Assembly: GCF_009299505.1 (NCBI RefSeq)
Contig: NZ_WBSM01000010.1
Coordinates: forward strand, 85,721-149,720
DNA length: 64,000 nt
Direction of reading: 5' to 3'
Source: Bifidobacterium ramosum
GTDB taxonomy: Bacteria; Actinomycetota; Actinomycetes; Actinomycetales; Bifidobacteriaceae
Shown: positions 1 to 7,480 of the stretch, piece after piece
How the letters are laid out: every line of letters starts with the position of its first letter
How positions within the stretch are numbered: position 1 is the stretch's first letter
The notes under the pieces: model-generated
Told to the model about the DNA's origin: nothing
Databases searched by the model: none
What the model saw: the letters and a program-made list of their open reading frames with translations, nothing else
Made by a program: the position numbers and the translations under genes

Positions 1-14
1 CACTGTGCACAGTG
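1..14. promoter_or_regulatory. Perfect 14-bp palindrome, operator-like
   Basis: CACTGTGCACAGTG is a perfect palindrome ending just before the AAAGGA ribosome binding site of the first GH43 gene. Its position between promoter and start codon suggests an operator. Upstream sequence is outside the window, so it could instead be one arm of a larger structure. Confidence 0.35.
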
Positions 15-27
15 AAAGGAACCAACC

Positions 28-1161
28 ATGGCAACCACACGATTGCCGCAACCTCAGGCCCCGGCCGATCCGTACGGCTACCTGATGGTCCACTTCATCG
101 AAGATCCGAACTCCTACGCCGAGCGCATCTATCTCGACATCTCCGAAGGCGACGATCCGGAACGCTGGCATCCGCTCAACGGCGGCAACCCCATCCTCAC
201 GTCCCCGCTCGGCACGACCGGCGTGCGCGACCCGTACCTGACCCGTAATCCGGAAACCGGCCGCGTGTACATCATCGCCACCGACCTGCGTGTCTTCGAC
301 GGCTCCGGCCGCGGCTCCGCTCCGGGCAGCCCGTGGTACGGCTTCTCGCATCACGGCAGCACGAACCTGATCATCTGGTACTCCGACGATCTCGTGCACT
401 GGAGCGAACCGCACGCGCTTGACGTGTCCCGTCGCACCGACGGCACGCATGCGCAGCTCGGCATGGCGTGGGCTCCGGAAGCGTTGTGGGTCGCGGACTA
501 TTATCCGGAAGGTTCGGAAGCCGAACACGGTGGCTCGCGCGGCGCGTTCGTGCTGTACTGGTCGAGCAAGCTGTTCGCCGACGACGATCCCGAACACAAG
601 GACGACGCCGTCTACGACCGTGTCCTGTGGGGCGCGACGAGCGACTTCACCGACGCGACGTACGAATACGGCGGCATCTTCATCGACAAGCACCGTCCGA
701 CGATCGACACGACCATGCTGCAGCGCGCGCTGCCCGACGGCACGATCCGCACGTACCGCGCGACCAAGGCGAACGGCGAGTCGACCGTCGAGCCGGCCGA
801 GGTCAAGCGCGGCATCTGGCTCGACGCGACCGATGCGCCGCGCTGGTGGGAGCCGGGAACCGAATGGCGCATCGTGCAGGAGGAGATCGGCACCGAATGG
901 ATTCCGAACCGTGACCCGGCCGGTGTGGAGGGCCCGGCGCTGTTCGCGTCGCACTCGGACGACCGCGCGTACCTGTACGTGGATGTGATCCCGTCGATCG
1001 GCTACCGTCCGATGGTCACCACCGATCCTGATCGCGGCTTCGACTATCTGCGTTCCGACGACTTCTCCATGCGTCCGCACACCAAGCACGGCGGCGTGTT
1101 CTCGCTGAGCCGAGCCGAATACGACCGCTTGCGCGCGGCCGACGGTACACTTGGGCAGTAG
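28..1161 (+). CDS. Glycoside hydrolase family 43 protein
   Basis: This 377-residue protein is predicted to hydrolyse arabinosyl or xylosyl linkages (arabinofuranosidase or xylosidase type). It has no signal peptide, so it should be cytosolic. It has the five-bladed propeller features of GH43: an early GVRDPY motif (Asp about residue 68), a WAPEA motif in mid-protein, and a late VEGPALF motif whose Glu (about residue 301) is the expected general acid. AAAGGA lies 7 nt before the ATG. It is a paralogue of the GH43 proteins at 2271 and on the minus strand at 18214, with the same block order, and is followed by a YesL-like membrane protein. The exact substrate cannot be read from the sequence. 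Confidence 0.85.
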   Translation: MATTRLPQPQAPADPYGYLMVHFIEDPNSYAERIYLDISEGDDPERWHPLNGGNPILTSPLGTTGVRDPYLTRNPETGRVYIIATDLRVFDGSGRGSAPGSPWYGFSHHGSTNLIIWYSDDLVHWSEPHALDVSRRTDGTHAQLGMAWAPEALWVADYYPEGSEAEHGGSRGAFVLYWSSKLFADDDPEHKDDAVYDRVLWGATSDFTDATYEYGGIFIDKHRPTIDTTMLQRALPDGTIRTYRATKANGESTVEPAEVKRGIWLDATDAPRWWEPGTEWRIVQEEIGTEWIPNRDPAGVEGPALFASHSDDRAYLYVDVIPSIGYRPMVTTDPDRGFDYLRSDDFSMRPHTKHGGVFSLSRAEYDRLRAADGTLGQ

Positions 1162-1236
1162 CAATGCAGTGAGCGCATGGGTCTGGCGGGGTTGAGGCTC
1201 CGCCAGATTCGTATTCGGAACATAAAGGAGTCTTCC

Positions 1237-1932
1237 ATGCAGCGGTTCGCAGTCGGGTACGAGTTCGTGTGCCGCATCATCATGATGCTGATGGTGTGCC
1301 AGGTCGCGTTTATCGTGCACACGGTCATGGGTCTGGTCGTCGGCGGGTTCTTCCCGTCGATCGCCGCGCTGTACACGACGTTCCGCACCTGGCTGCTCGA
1401 CGTGAACGACCGTTCGTGGACGATCAAGCAGAGCTGGGTCACGTTCCATCGCGCGTGGAAGACCGAACTGGCCGGCGCGAACGCGTTCGGCTGGCCGCAG
1501 TTCATCGTCTGGGCGCTGCTGATCTGGGACTACTACCTCGTGAACTGGAACGACATGGGGCGCATCGGCTACGCAGTGTCCGGCGTGCTGCTGGTTATCA
1601 ACGTGCTGTACGGCCTGTTCGTGCTCGTCTCGTGGGCGATCCGCGCGAACTTCGACGAGAAGCCGATGTGGGTGGTGCGTACGTCGATCTCGATGGTGAT
1701 CGCGCGCCCGTGGTGCTCGCTCATGGTCACGGTGCTGTTCTGCGCGACCGTGTGGGCGTACTACACGTGGCCGGGGCTGGGCGTGGCGCTCGGCATCACC
1801 GTGCCGGTGTTCGCCGCGATGATGTGCATTTATTCGTACGGCCGTGTGCCCGGTATGGACGTGCATGTGCTCGAGCCGGTCGAGGAGAAGAAGCGCAAGA
1901 AGCAGCAGGAGCGCGAGCAACAGGGTAAATAG
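1237..1932 (+). CDS. YesL-family (DUF624) membrane protein
   Basis: This is a 231-residue integral membrane protein with about five hydrophobic segments (around residues 10-35, 85-105, 108-135, 150-180 and 175-200) and a highly charged C-terminal tail ending in Lys/Glu/Gln. The length and the N-terminal layout (short leader, FFPSIAALYTTFR, then a conserved Trp-rich segment) fit the YesL/DUF624 family, which often lies beside oligosaccharide ABC transporter or hydrolase genes. The start was placed at the ATG after AAAGGAG; an in-frame ATG at 1177 lacks a binding site. It follows the GH43 gene by 75 nt and is probably cotranscribed. Its molecular role is unknown; a helper role in glycan uptake is inference from context. 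Confidence 0.7.
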   Translation: MQRFAVGYEFVCRIIMMLMVCQVAFIVHTVMGLVVGGFFPSIAALYTTFRTWLLDVNDRSWTIKQSWVTFHRAWKTELAGANAFGWPQFIVWALLIWDYYLVNWNDMGRIGYAVSGVLLVINVLYGLFVLVSWAIRANFDEKPMWVVRTSISMVIARPWCSLMVTVLFCATVWAYYTWPGLGVALGITVPVFAAMMCIYSYGRVPGMDVHVLEPVEEKKRKKQQEREQQGK

Positions 1933-1952
1933 GCGCCGCTGGGTGTCGGAAC

Positions 1953-2155
1953 GGTGCTTTCTCGAAACTGAGAGGCAGATTTTCGTTCAGGGCGAGGTCT
2001 TTCTGCAAACTGAGAGGCAGCGATCACGGACGCGGCCTCGCTTCTGCGGCCTGTTTTCGTGTGATATGAGGCGAATACGCCGGAGACGTGCCTCTCGGTT
2101 TTGAGAAAGACCCTTGCGCGAGCGGAAATCTGCCTCTCAGTTTTAAGAAAGCACC
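1953..2155. repeat. Nested double inverted repeat (family G)
   Basis: Four copies of a half-site related to CTTTCTNNAAACTGAGAGGCA lie here. The first two (1955 and 2000 regions) point one way and the last two (2090 and 2130 regions) the other. The outer pair begins GGTGCTTTCT and the inner pair GGTCTTTCT, and each pairs best with its own partner, giving two concentric stems. The element fills the gap between the YesL-like gene and the next GH43 promoter. Confidence 0.8.
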
Positions 2156-2198
2156 GGTGATCTGGAAAGTATGCGTGGTCGGCTGGTCTTCGCGTTCC

Positions 2199-2223
2199 TA
2201 TACTGGTGATTGTTAGCGCTAAC
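2199..2223 (+). promoter_or_regulatory. -10 box and LacI-type operator before GH43
   Basis: A good -10 hexamer TATACT (2199-2204) is followed directly by the perfect palindrome GTTAGCGCTAAC (2212-2223), with the CG-centred form of LacI/GalR operators. The operator would overlap the transcription start. GGAGG precedes the ATG at 2271. No convincing -35 was seen. Confidence 0.6.
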
Positions 2224-2270
2224 GGGGTGTCGTTCGTCATTGTCACCCACATTGATATCACGGAGGAATC

Positions 2271-3440
2271 ATGACGCAACCATACGAAGCGTACGTCTGG
2301 GCGTACTTCACCGGCGACACCGGCGGCAATGAACAGGTCAGCCTCGCCGTCTCGCGCGGCAACGACGCACTCAACTGGCAGACCCTCAACGGCGGCCGAC
2401 CGCTGTTCACCTCGACGTTCGGCACGCGCGGCCTGCGCGACCCGTTCATCATGCGCTCGCACGACGGCAATCGCTTCTACATCATCGCCACCGATCTGAA
2501 TGTCGCCGCGCTCCACGGCAACTTCCGCGAGGCGCAGTGCCGCGGATCGCGGTACCTCGAGATCTGGGAATCCGACGACCTCGTGCACTGGGGCGAGCAG
2601 CGGCACGTGCTCGTCTCCGCGCCGGACGCCGGCAACACGTGGGCGCCGGAGGCGTACTGGGTGCCCGGACTCGGCGAGTACGCGGTGTACTGGTCATCGA
2701 ATCTGTACCCTGCTGCGGCTGAGGGTTCGGCCGCGTCGTTCGATCCGTCCGCGAAACCCGATCCCGCGCACATGACCGACGAGGAGATCGCCGCCGCGCA
2801 GGCTGCGCGCGCACTGCCGTCCTACGGACGCATGATGATCGCGACGACCAAGGACTTCCGCACGTTCTCCCGGCCCCGCGTGTGGATGGACGTGTGCCGC
2901 GGCAACGGCCACGACGGATTCGGGCTGATCGATGCGACCGTCGCGCGCGACGGCGACTGGTGGTACCGATTCGTCAAGGACGAACGATACATGACCGTGC
3001 GCGAGGAACGATCGCATGACCTCATGGCGTCGGTTGCGGGCGATGCGTTGCCGGGGGAGCAGGGCGCGGCCGGCGGCTCATGGCAGCTGGTGCGCGAAAA
3101 CGTCGGCGTCGGTCTGCCGAACGGCGAGGTCGGCGAGGACGGCAGACCGAAACCGTTCACGCGTGGCGAGGGGCCATGCATCTTCCGCGCGAACGACGGC
3201 GACGTGAACGGCTACCGCTGGTTCCTGTTCATTGATCAGCCGCGCTACCACGACGGTCCAAACCACTACATCGGCTTCGCCACGCAGGACCTGGCCGACC
3301 CTGACGGGTGGACGCCGGTCAGCGGCAAGCTGCGCGAGGGCATCCCGACCAACGCCGACGGCGGCAAGCCGCGTCACGGCACGGTGATGCCCATCACCGC
3401 CGCCGAACGCGACCGTCTGCTCGCCGCATTCGGCGTCTGA
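2271..3440 (+). CDS. Glycoside hydrolase family 43 protein
   Basis: This 389-residue protein has no signal peptide and is predicted to be a cytosolic arabinofuranosidase or xylosidase-type enzyme. It carries GLRDPF (Asp about residue 57), YIIATDL, a WAPEAYWV block and a late GEGPCIF motif with the probable catalytic Glu about residue 300, in the same order as the GH43 proteins at 28 and at 18214. It has its own promoter and a palindromic operator, so it is probably under LacI-type control independently of the upstream pair. A region of about 25 residues around 150-175 (ending in alanine-rich sequence) is longer than in the sister proteins. Substrate unknown. Confidence 0.85.
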   Translation: MTQPYEAYVWAYFTGDTGGNEQVSLAVSRGNDALNWQTLNGGRPLFTSTFGTRGLRDPFIMRSHDGNRFYIIATDLNVAALHGNFREAQCRGSRYLEIWESDDLVHWGEQRHVLVSAPDAGNTWAPEAYWVPGLGEYAVYWSSNLYPAAAEGSAASFDPSAKPDPAHMTDEEIAAAQAARALPSYGRMMIATTKDFRTFSRPRVWMDVCRGNGHDGFGLIDATVARDGDWWYRFVKDERYMTVREERSHDLMASVAGDALPGEQGAAGGSWQLVRENVGVGLPNGEVGEDGRPKPFTRGEGPCIFRANDGDVNGYRWFLFIDQPRYHDGPNHYIGFATQDLADPDGWTPVSGKLREGIPTNADGGKPRHGTVMPITAAERDRLLAAFGV

Positions 3441-3459
3441 TCGCCTTCCTTCCCTCCCT

Positions 3460-3615
3460 AACGGACATACAGCCGATTACAGTACCCGTATCGGCTGTAT
3501 GTCCGTTGGGGAAATGTGCCGGCAGAGTTTTTCAGGACGTTTCTATTCGTTTATGCTCTTCTCTCTAACGGACATACAGCCGATTTACCCACTCAAATCG
3601 GCTGTATGTCCGTTG
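3460..3615. repeat. Family A palindromes, two copies
   Basis: Copies lie at 3460-3507 and 3568-3615. Each is 48 nt: left arm AACGGACATACAGCCGATT or close, a variable loop of about 10 nt, and the reverse-complement right arm. They lie between the GH43 stop and the GH78 start. No T-tract follows, so they are not classical terminators. Confidence 0.9.
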
Positions 3616-3746
3616 AAGGGGAGAGGGGAGGGGCGCACGATGGCAACAGGTGGCAAATGACGGCAACGATGGTACCGGCGACCTACGCTGAACCCGTATC
3701 GTGTATACGTGTCCGTCACACGACTCGTCATAGAGGAGGAGTCCGC

Positions 3747-6700
3747 ATGCTGCTGATCAACGACCGTCACGCCCCGGTGGATCTCGAACCCGGCACGGTC
3801 CCCGTGTTGCGTTGGCGCGACGATGCCGTGACCCGGGCCGCCGATTCCGTGCGCTGCGGCGATCCCGTCGCCTATCAGGTGATCGTCGCCGAGACCGCGA
3901 CGGATGTGCTCGCCGGTCGCGGCTCGGTGTGGGACGGCGGCTGGGCCGACGGCGACGCGTGGAACGGCGTGCCGCTGGATCATGTCGATACCGATCCGTC
4001 ACGTCGATACTGGGTTTCGTTGCGGTGGAAGTATGCGGATGGCACGATCGGCGACTGGGCCGAGCCAACGACGTTCGGTACCGGTGCCGGCCGTGACTGG
4101 CACGCCGATCCGATCTGGGGTCCGGAATCGTCGACGTCGGATGACGATGCGACCGTCGGCGAACGTAACGACACCGATCTGGCCAACGCATCGACCGCGC
4201 GGGATCGTCGTACGACCGCCGCGACGGTCGCGGACCTCGGCAACGCCACCGGCTGGGCGATCCTACGGGGCACCGTCACCCTGCCGGACAAGCCGATCCG
4301 CTGGGCCACACTCAACGCCACCGGCGCATCCACCCGCCCCGCACGCCAGTTCGTGTATCGTCTCCGGCTCAACAACCGGTTCGTCGGCGTCGGCCCGACC
4401 TTCCCGATCCACGACGAAGCCCGCTACGACGGCTACGACGTCACCGAGCTGCTCCGCGCCGGCGACCGCAACGCGATCGGCGTCGTCGCCTATGCGATGG
4501 ACGACCGTCGATTTATCGCCCAGCTCGACGTCTGCTATGCGGACGGCACTGTCGAACATTACGGCACCGGCGCACCCGGCGCACACGGCATGATCTGGCG
4601 CGCGCTCGCCGACCCGGCCGCCGTCTACCCGCCCAGCGCGTCGATCGGCACGCAGTACTTCGACGCTCCGGCCGAAAACGTGCGCGGCGACGCGTATCCG
4701 TACGATCTCGCCGATCCTGATGCGCATTGCGATGACGTCGCCGGCACTGTCGACAGTGCGTGGATCCCGGTGTCCGTCAAACCGCCGTTCGCCGAACTGT
4801 TGGCCACGCCGACCGACAAACTCGCCGTACGATACGTGCGGCCGACGTCGCTGCTGCGCGTGGAACGTCCCGTGAAACATGGTGATCCCGACGACGCGTC
4901 GATCTGCACTACGGCCGACGCTGCGGTCGGTACCGCAACCGAATCCGCCGCCCAGATCCTCAGCGTCGTCGCCGACTTCGGTGGCGCGCACATGGGCGGC
5001 ATCCGACTCAACCTGCACCCGCGCCGGCCGATCGACGTCACCGTTCGATACGGCGAAATCCTTAACCCCGACGGCACCGTCAAGTTCCATCTCTCCGCCG
5101 GCAACACGTACGAGGAGCATTGGCGCATCGTCCCCGGTGGTCGTCCGATCGAAACGTGGGGGCTGCGCGTCTTCCGCTACGTCGAAATCAGCGTGAGTCA
5201 GCCGCCGGCCGCGCCGTCGTCGTGGGATACGCCGTCGCCCACCGGGCTTGACGAGCGAGCCGCCGCGATCGCGGAGATCCTGCTCGGCGGCGATGACGGT
5301 CGCGATGATACGGATCGTAGCGACTATAGCAAGATCGACACTAATAATACGGAACGCATTATTTGCGCGAACGTTGTCACCGACAGTTGCGCCGCCGCGA
5401 CCGACGGCATCCCCGCACTGTCCGCCGCCGCGCTCGTCCACCCGTCGCTGGCCGGCTCGACCGACGGTTATCCCGGCGCGTTCCGTTCGTCCGATCCCGC
5501 ACTGAACAAGGTCTGGCAACTGTCCGCGCACACGATCGAAGTGCTGAACGGCAACATCTACGCCGACTCGTGGACCCGCGAACGCGCTGCCTACGAGGCC
5601 GACGCGTGGCTCCAGCAGCGCGCGCACCTCGCGCTCGACGCATCCCCCGCGCTCGGCGCGTACACGATCGACTACCTCATCGCGAACCGCACCTGGCCCA
5701 CCGAATGGCCGCTGTATCTCGTCCTCGCCGTGCATGACGCGTGGATGCGCGGCGGCTCGACCGCACAGATCGCCGACCAGTACGACGGCCTGCTCGCGTT
5801 GCTGCCCGACCGTTATCTCGACGCGGCGACCGGCCTTATCGTCAAGGCGCCGGGTGAGTCGAGCAGGACCGACGGTGATCTCGTGGACTGGCCGCCGTCC
5901 GAACGCGACGGATTCGTGTTCGGCGAGGTCAACACGGTCGTCAACGCGCTCGCGTCGCGCGTGTACGCTGATATGGCCGATCTCGCGCGGGCCGTCGGGC
6001 GTGGCGATGACGCGGTGCGGTTCGCGAACGTCGCGCTGCGGATGCGCGAGGCGATGCATCGGCGACTGTACGATGCGGATCGCGGCGCGTATCTGGACGG
6101 GCTGACGGTGGCCGCGGCTGACGATGCCGGTGCGACGACGGTCGATAACATCGATAAGGCGAACGTCGCCGCGGTGATGACCGGTGATGCCGGCGCAACT
6201 GATGACGGGTGTGTCGATGAGCCGGCTGCGTTCGTCGCCGGCGGGCGTCGGTTCGTGCCGATCGATCACGCGTCGCTGCACGCGTCCGCGTTTGCGCTGG
6301 CGTTCGCCGACGTGCCGGCCGCGCGGGCGGCGCGGGTTGTCGCGTTCCTGCGTTCGCGCGGCATGGCGTGCAGCGTGTACACGGCTGCACCGTACCTGCT
6401 TGGATTGTATGCGACGGGCGTGGCCGGGGCGAGCGGGGATGCGACCGCGATGATCACCGACCGCCGCACCACGCATTCGTGGGCGTACATGATCGCGCAG
6501 AACGCGGGCGGCACGATGGAGGCGTGGGATGTGGCGCGCAAGCCGAACACCACGTATTCGCATCCGTGGGCCGCGTCGCCGGTGTTCCTGCTGCCGGAGG
6601 GGCTGATGGGCGTGCGTTCGATCGAGCCGGGGTATCGTCGGTTCGAGGTCGCGCCGCAGCCGGGGGAGGTGCGTGCGGCGAGTGCCGTTGTGCCGACGCC

Positions 6701-6869
6701 GGCCGGTGACATCCGCGTGGCGTACCAGGTGACGGATGGTGGTGCGGCTGATGATACGGTTGCGGTCGAACTTGATCTGACCGTGCCGTCGCGCACCCGC
6801 GCCGACGTGAAGCTGCCGCGCGCGACGTACCGCGATCTCGGACCGGGCGAGTACCACCTGATCGGCTGA
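3747..6869 (+). CDS. Alpha-L-rhamnosidase, GH78
   Basis: This 1040-residue enzyme is predicted to release terminal alpha-L-rhamnose from oligosaccharides or glycosides. The layout fits GH78: N-terminal beta-sandwich domains (residues about 1-450, including a carbohydrate-binding-like block with RLNNRFVG), then an (alpha/alpha)6 barrel, then a C-terminal beta domain. The catalytic-face motif is seen as YADSWTRERAAYEADAWLQ (about residue 605), and TMEAWD with the later Glu lies near residue 920. The start was placed at the ATG after GAGGAGG; the open frame extends upstream through two repeat copies but has no binding site there. There is no signal peptide, so it should be cytosolic. Codon use shifts from C-rich to G-rich third positions in its last third, which may reflect a mosaic origin. 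Confidence 0.85.
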   Translation: MLLINDRHAPVDLEPGTVPVLRWRDDAVTRAADSVRCGDPVAYQVIVAETATDVLAGRGSVWDGGWADGDAWNGVPLDHVDTDPSRRYWVSLRWKYADGTIGDWAEPTTFGTGAGRDWHADPIWGPESSTSDDDATVGERNDTDLANASTARDRRTTAATVADLGNATGWAILRGTVTLPDKPIRWATLNATGASTRPARQFVYRLRLNNRFVGVGPTFPIHDEARYDGYDVTELLRAGDRNAIGVVAYAMDDRRFIAQLDVCYADGTVEHYGTGAPGAHGMIWRALADPAAVYPPSASIGTQYFDAPAENVRGDAYPYDLADPDAHCDDVAGTVDSAWIPVSVKPPFAELLATPTDKLAVRYVRPTSLLRVERPVKHGDPDDASICTTADAAVGTATESAAQILSVVADFGGAHMGGIRLNLHPRRPIDVTVRYGEILNPDGTVKFHLSAGNTYEEHWRIVPGGRPIETWGLRVFRYVEISVSQPPAAPSSWDTPSPTGLDERAAAIAEILLGGDDGRDDTDRSDYSKIDTNNTERIICANVVTDSCAAATDGIPALSAAALVHPSLAGSTDGYPGAFRSSDPALNKVWQLSAHTIEVLNGNIYADSWTRERAAYEADAWLQQRAHLALDASPALGAYTIDYLIANRTWPTEWPLYLVLAVHDAWMRGGSTAQIADQYDGLLALLPDRYLDAATGLIVKAPGESSRTDGDLVDWPPSERDGFVFGEVNTVVNALASRVYADMADLARAVGRGDDAVRFANVALRMREAMHRRLYDADRGAYLDGLTVAAADDAGATTVDNIDKANVAAVMTGDAGATDDGCVDEPAAFVAGGRRFVPIDHASLHASAFALAFADVPAARAARVVAFLRSRGMACSVYTAAPYLLGLYATGVAGASGDATAMITDRRTTHSWAYMIAQNAGGTMEAWDVARKPNTTYSHPWAASPVFLLPEGLMGVRSIEPGYRRFEVAPQPGEVRAASAVVPTPAGDIRVAYQVTDGGAADDTVAVELDLTVPSRTRADVKLPRATYRDLGPGEYHLIG

Positions 6870-6895
6870 GCCGGCGGTGTGCCGGAAGTGCTGTT

Positions 6896-7338
6896 GGTCA
6901 CGCGATGGTATTTTGGCGGTATTTGCCATCCCGTGATCGCAGGCCGGGCGTGCGCCGGTCACGCGATGGAAAACAGATCGGATCTGCCGTCGCGTGACCT
7001 TGTATTCGGATATTTCGCGGTCACGTGATGGCATTTTGGCGGTATGTTCCATCGCGTGACTGCGGGGCCGGTCGCGGGATGGCATATGAGCCGGTTTTGC
7101 CATCCCGTGACCTCGTGATCGAGCATTGCGTGGTCACGCGATGGTATTGAGGCGGTATTTTCCATCCCGTGGTCGGGCTGTTGGTCACGCGATGGAAAAG
7201 CGTCTCCGTATGCCATCGCGTGACCTTACCGGCGGAGGATGCAGGCGCACGCGATGGTTTTGTATCGCAACAATCCATCGCGTGATCGGGCTGCTGGTCA
7301 CGGGATGGCAGAACGTCGCTGTATGCCATCGCGTGACC
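6896..7338. repeat. Family B palindrome array 1 (8 units)
   Basis: Eight 43-nt units start at 6896, 6957, 7019, 7070, 7132, 7183, 7245 and 7296. Each is a 13-nt arm (consensus GGTCACGCGATGG), a 17-nt variable loop and the inverted arm. The gaps between units are 18, 19, 8, 19, 8, 19 and 8 nt. Because the arms alternate in orientation, the right arm of one unit can also pair with the left arm of the next. The array fills the gap between the GH78 and GH31 genes and contains no gene. Confidence 0.95.
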
Positions 7339-7393
7339 GCGCGGCCGTGAACAACATACTTCGTTTGATCGTCGAACTATCGCGTGTCGCAAA

Positions 7394-7409
7394 ATTGTAG
7401 CGCTACAAT
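7394..7409. promoter_or_regulatory. LacI-type operator of the GH31-lacI pair
   Basis: ATTGTAGCGCTACAAT is a perfect 16-bp palindrome with a central GC step, 72 nt before the GH31 start. It is the likely site for the LacI protein encoded directly after GH31. Confidence 0.65.
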
Positions 7410-7480
7410 AATGAATGTCACCGATGAACCATCACCGTATGTCGTAACGAATATCAACCCAACTCCAGCAAGGAAGCGTC

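Noticed and set aside
3516..3746. N-terminal extension of the GH78 frame through the upstream repeats
   Set aside because: It translates a family A repeat and has no ribosome binding site; GAGGAGG precedes the ATG at 3747.
4263..7103. A 946-codon open frame on the minus strand over the GH78 gene, with similar long antisense frames at 7454-10342 and 29895-32498
   Set aside because: High G+C and C-ending codons in the real genes leave few stops on the opposite strand. The translations are Arg/Val/His-rich without domains, and clear enzyme genes occupy the + strand.
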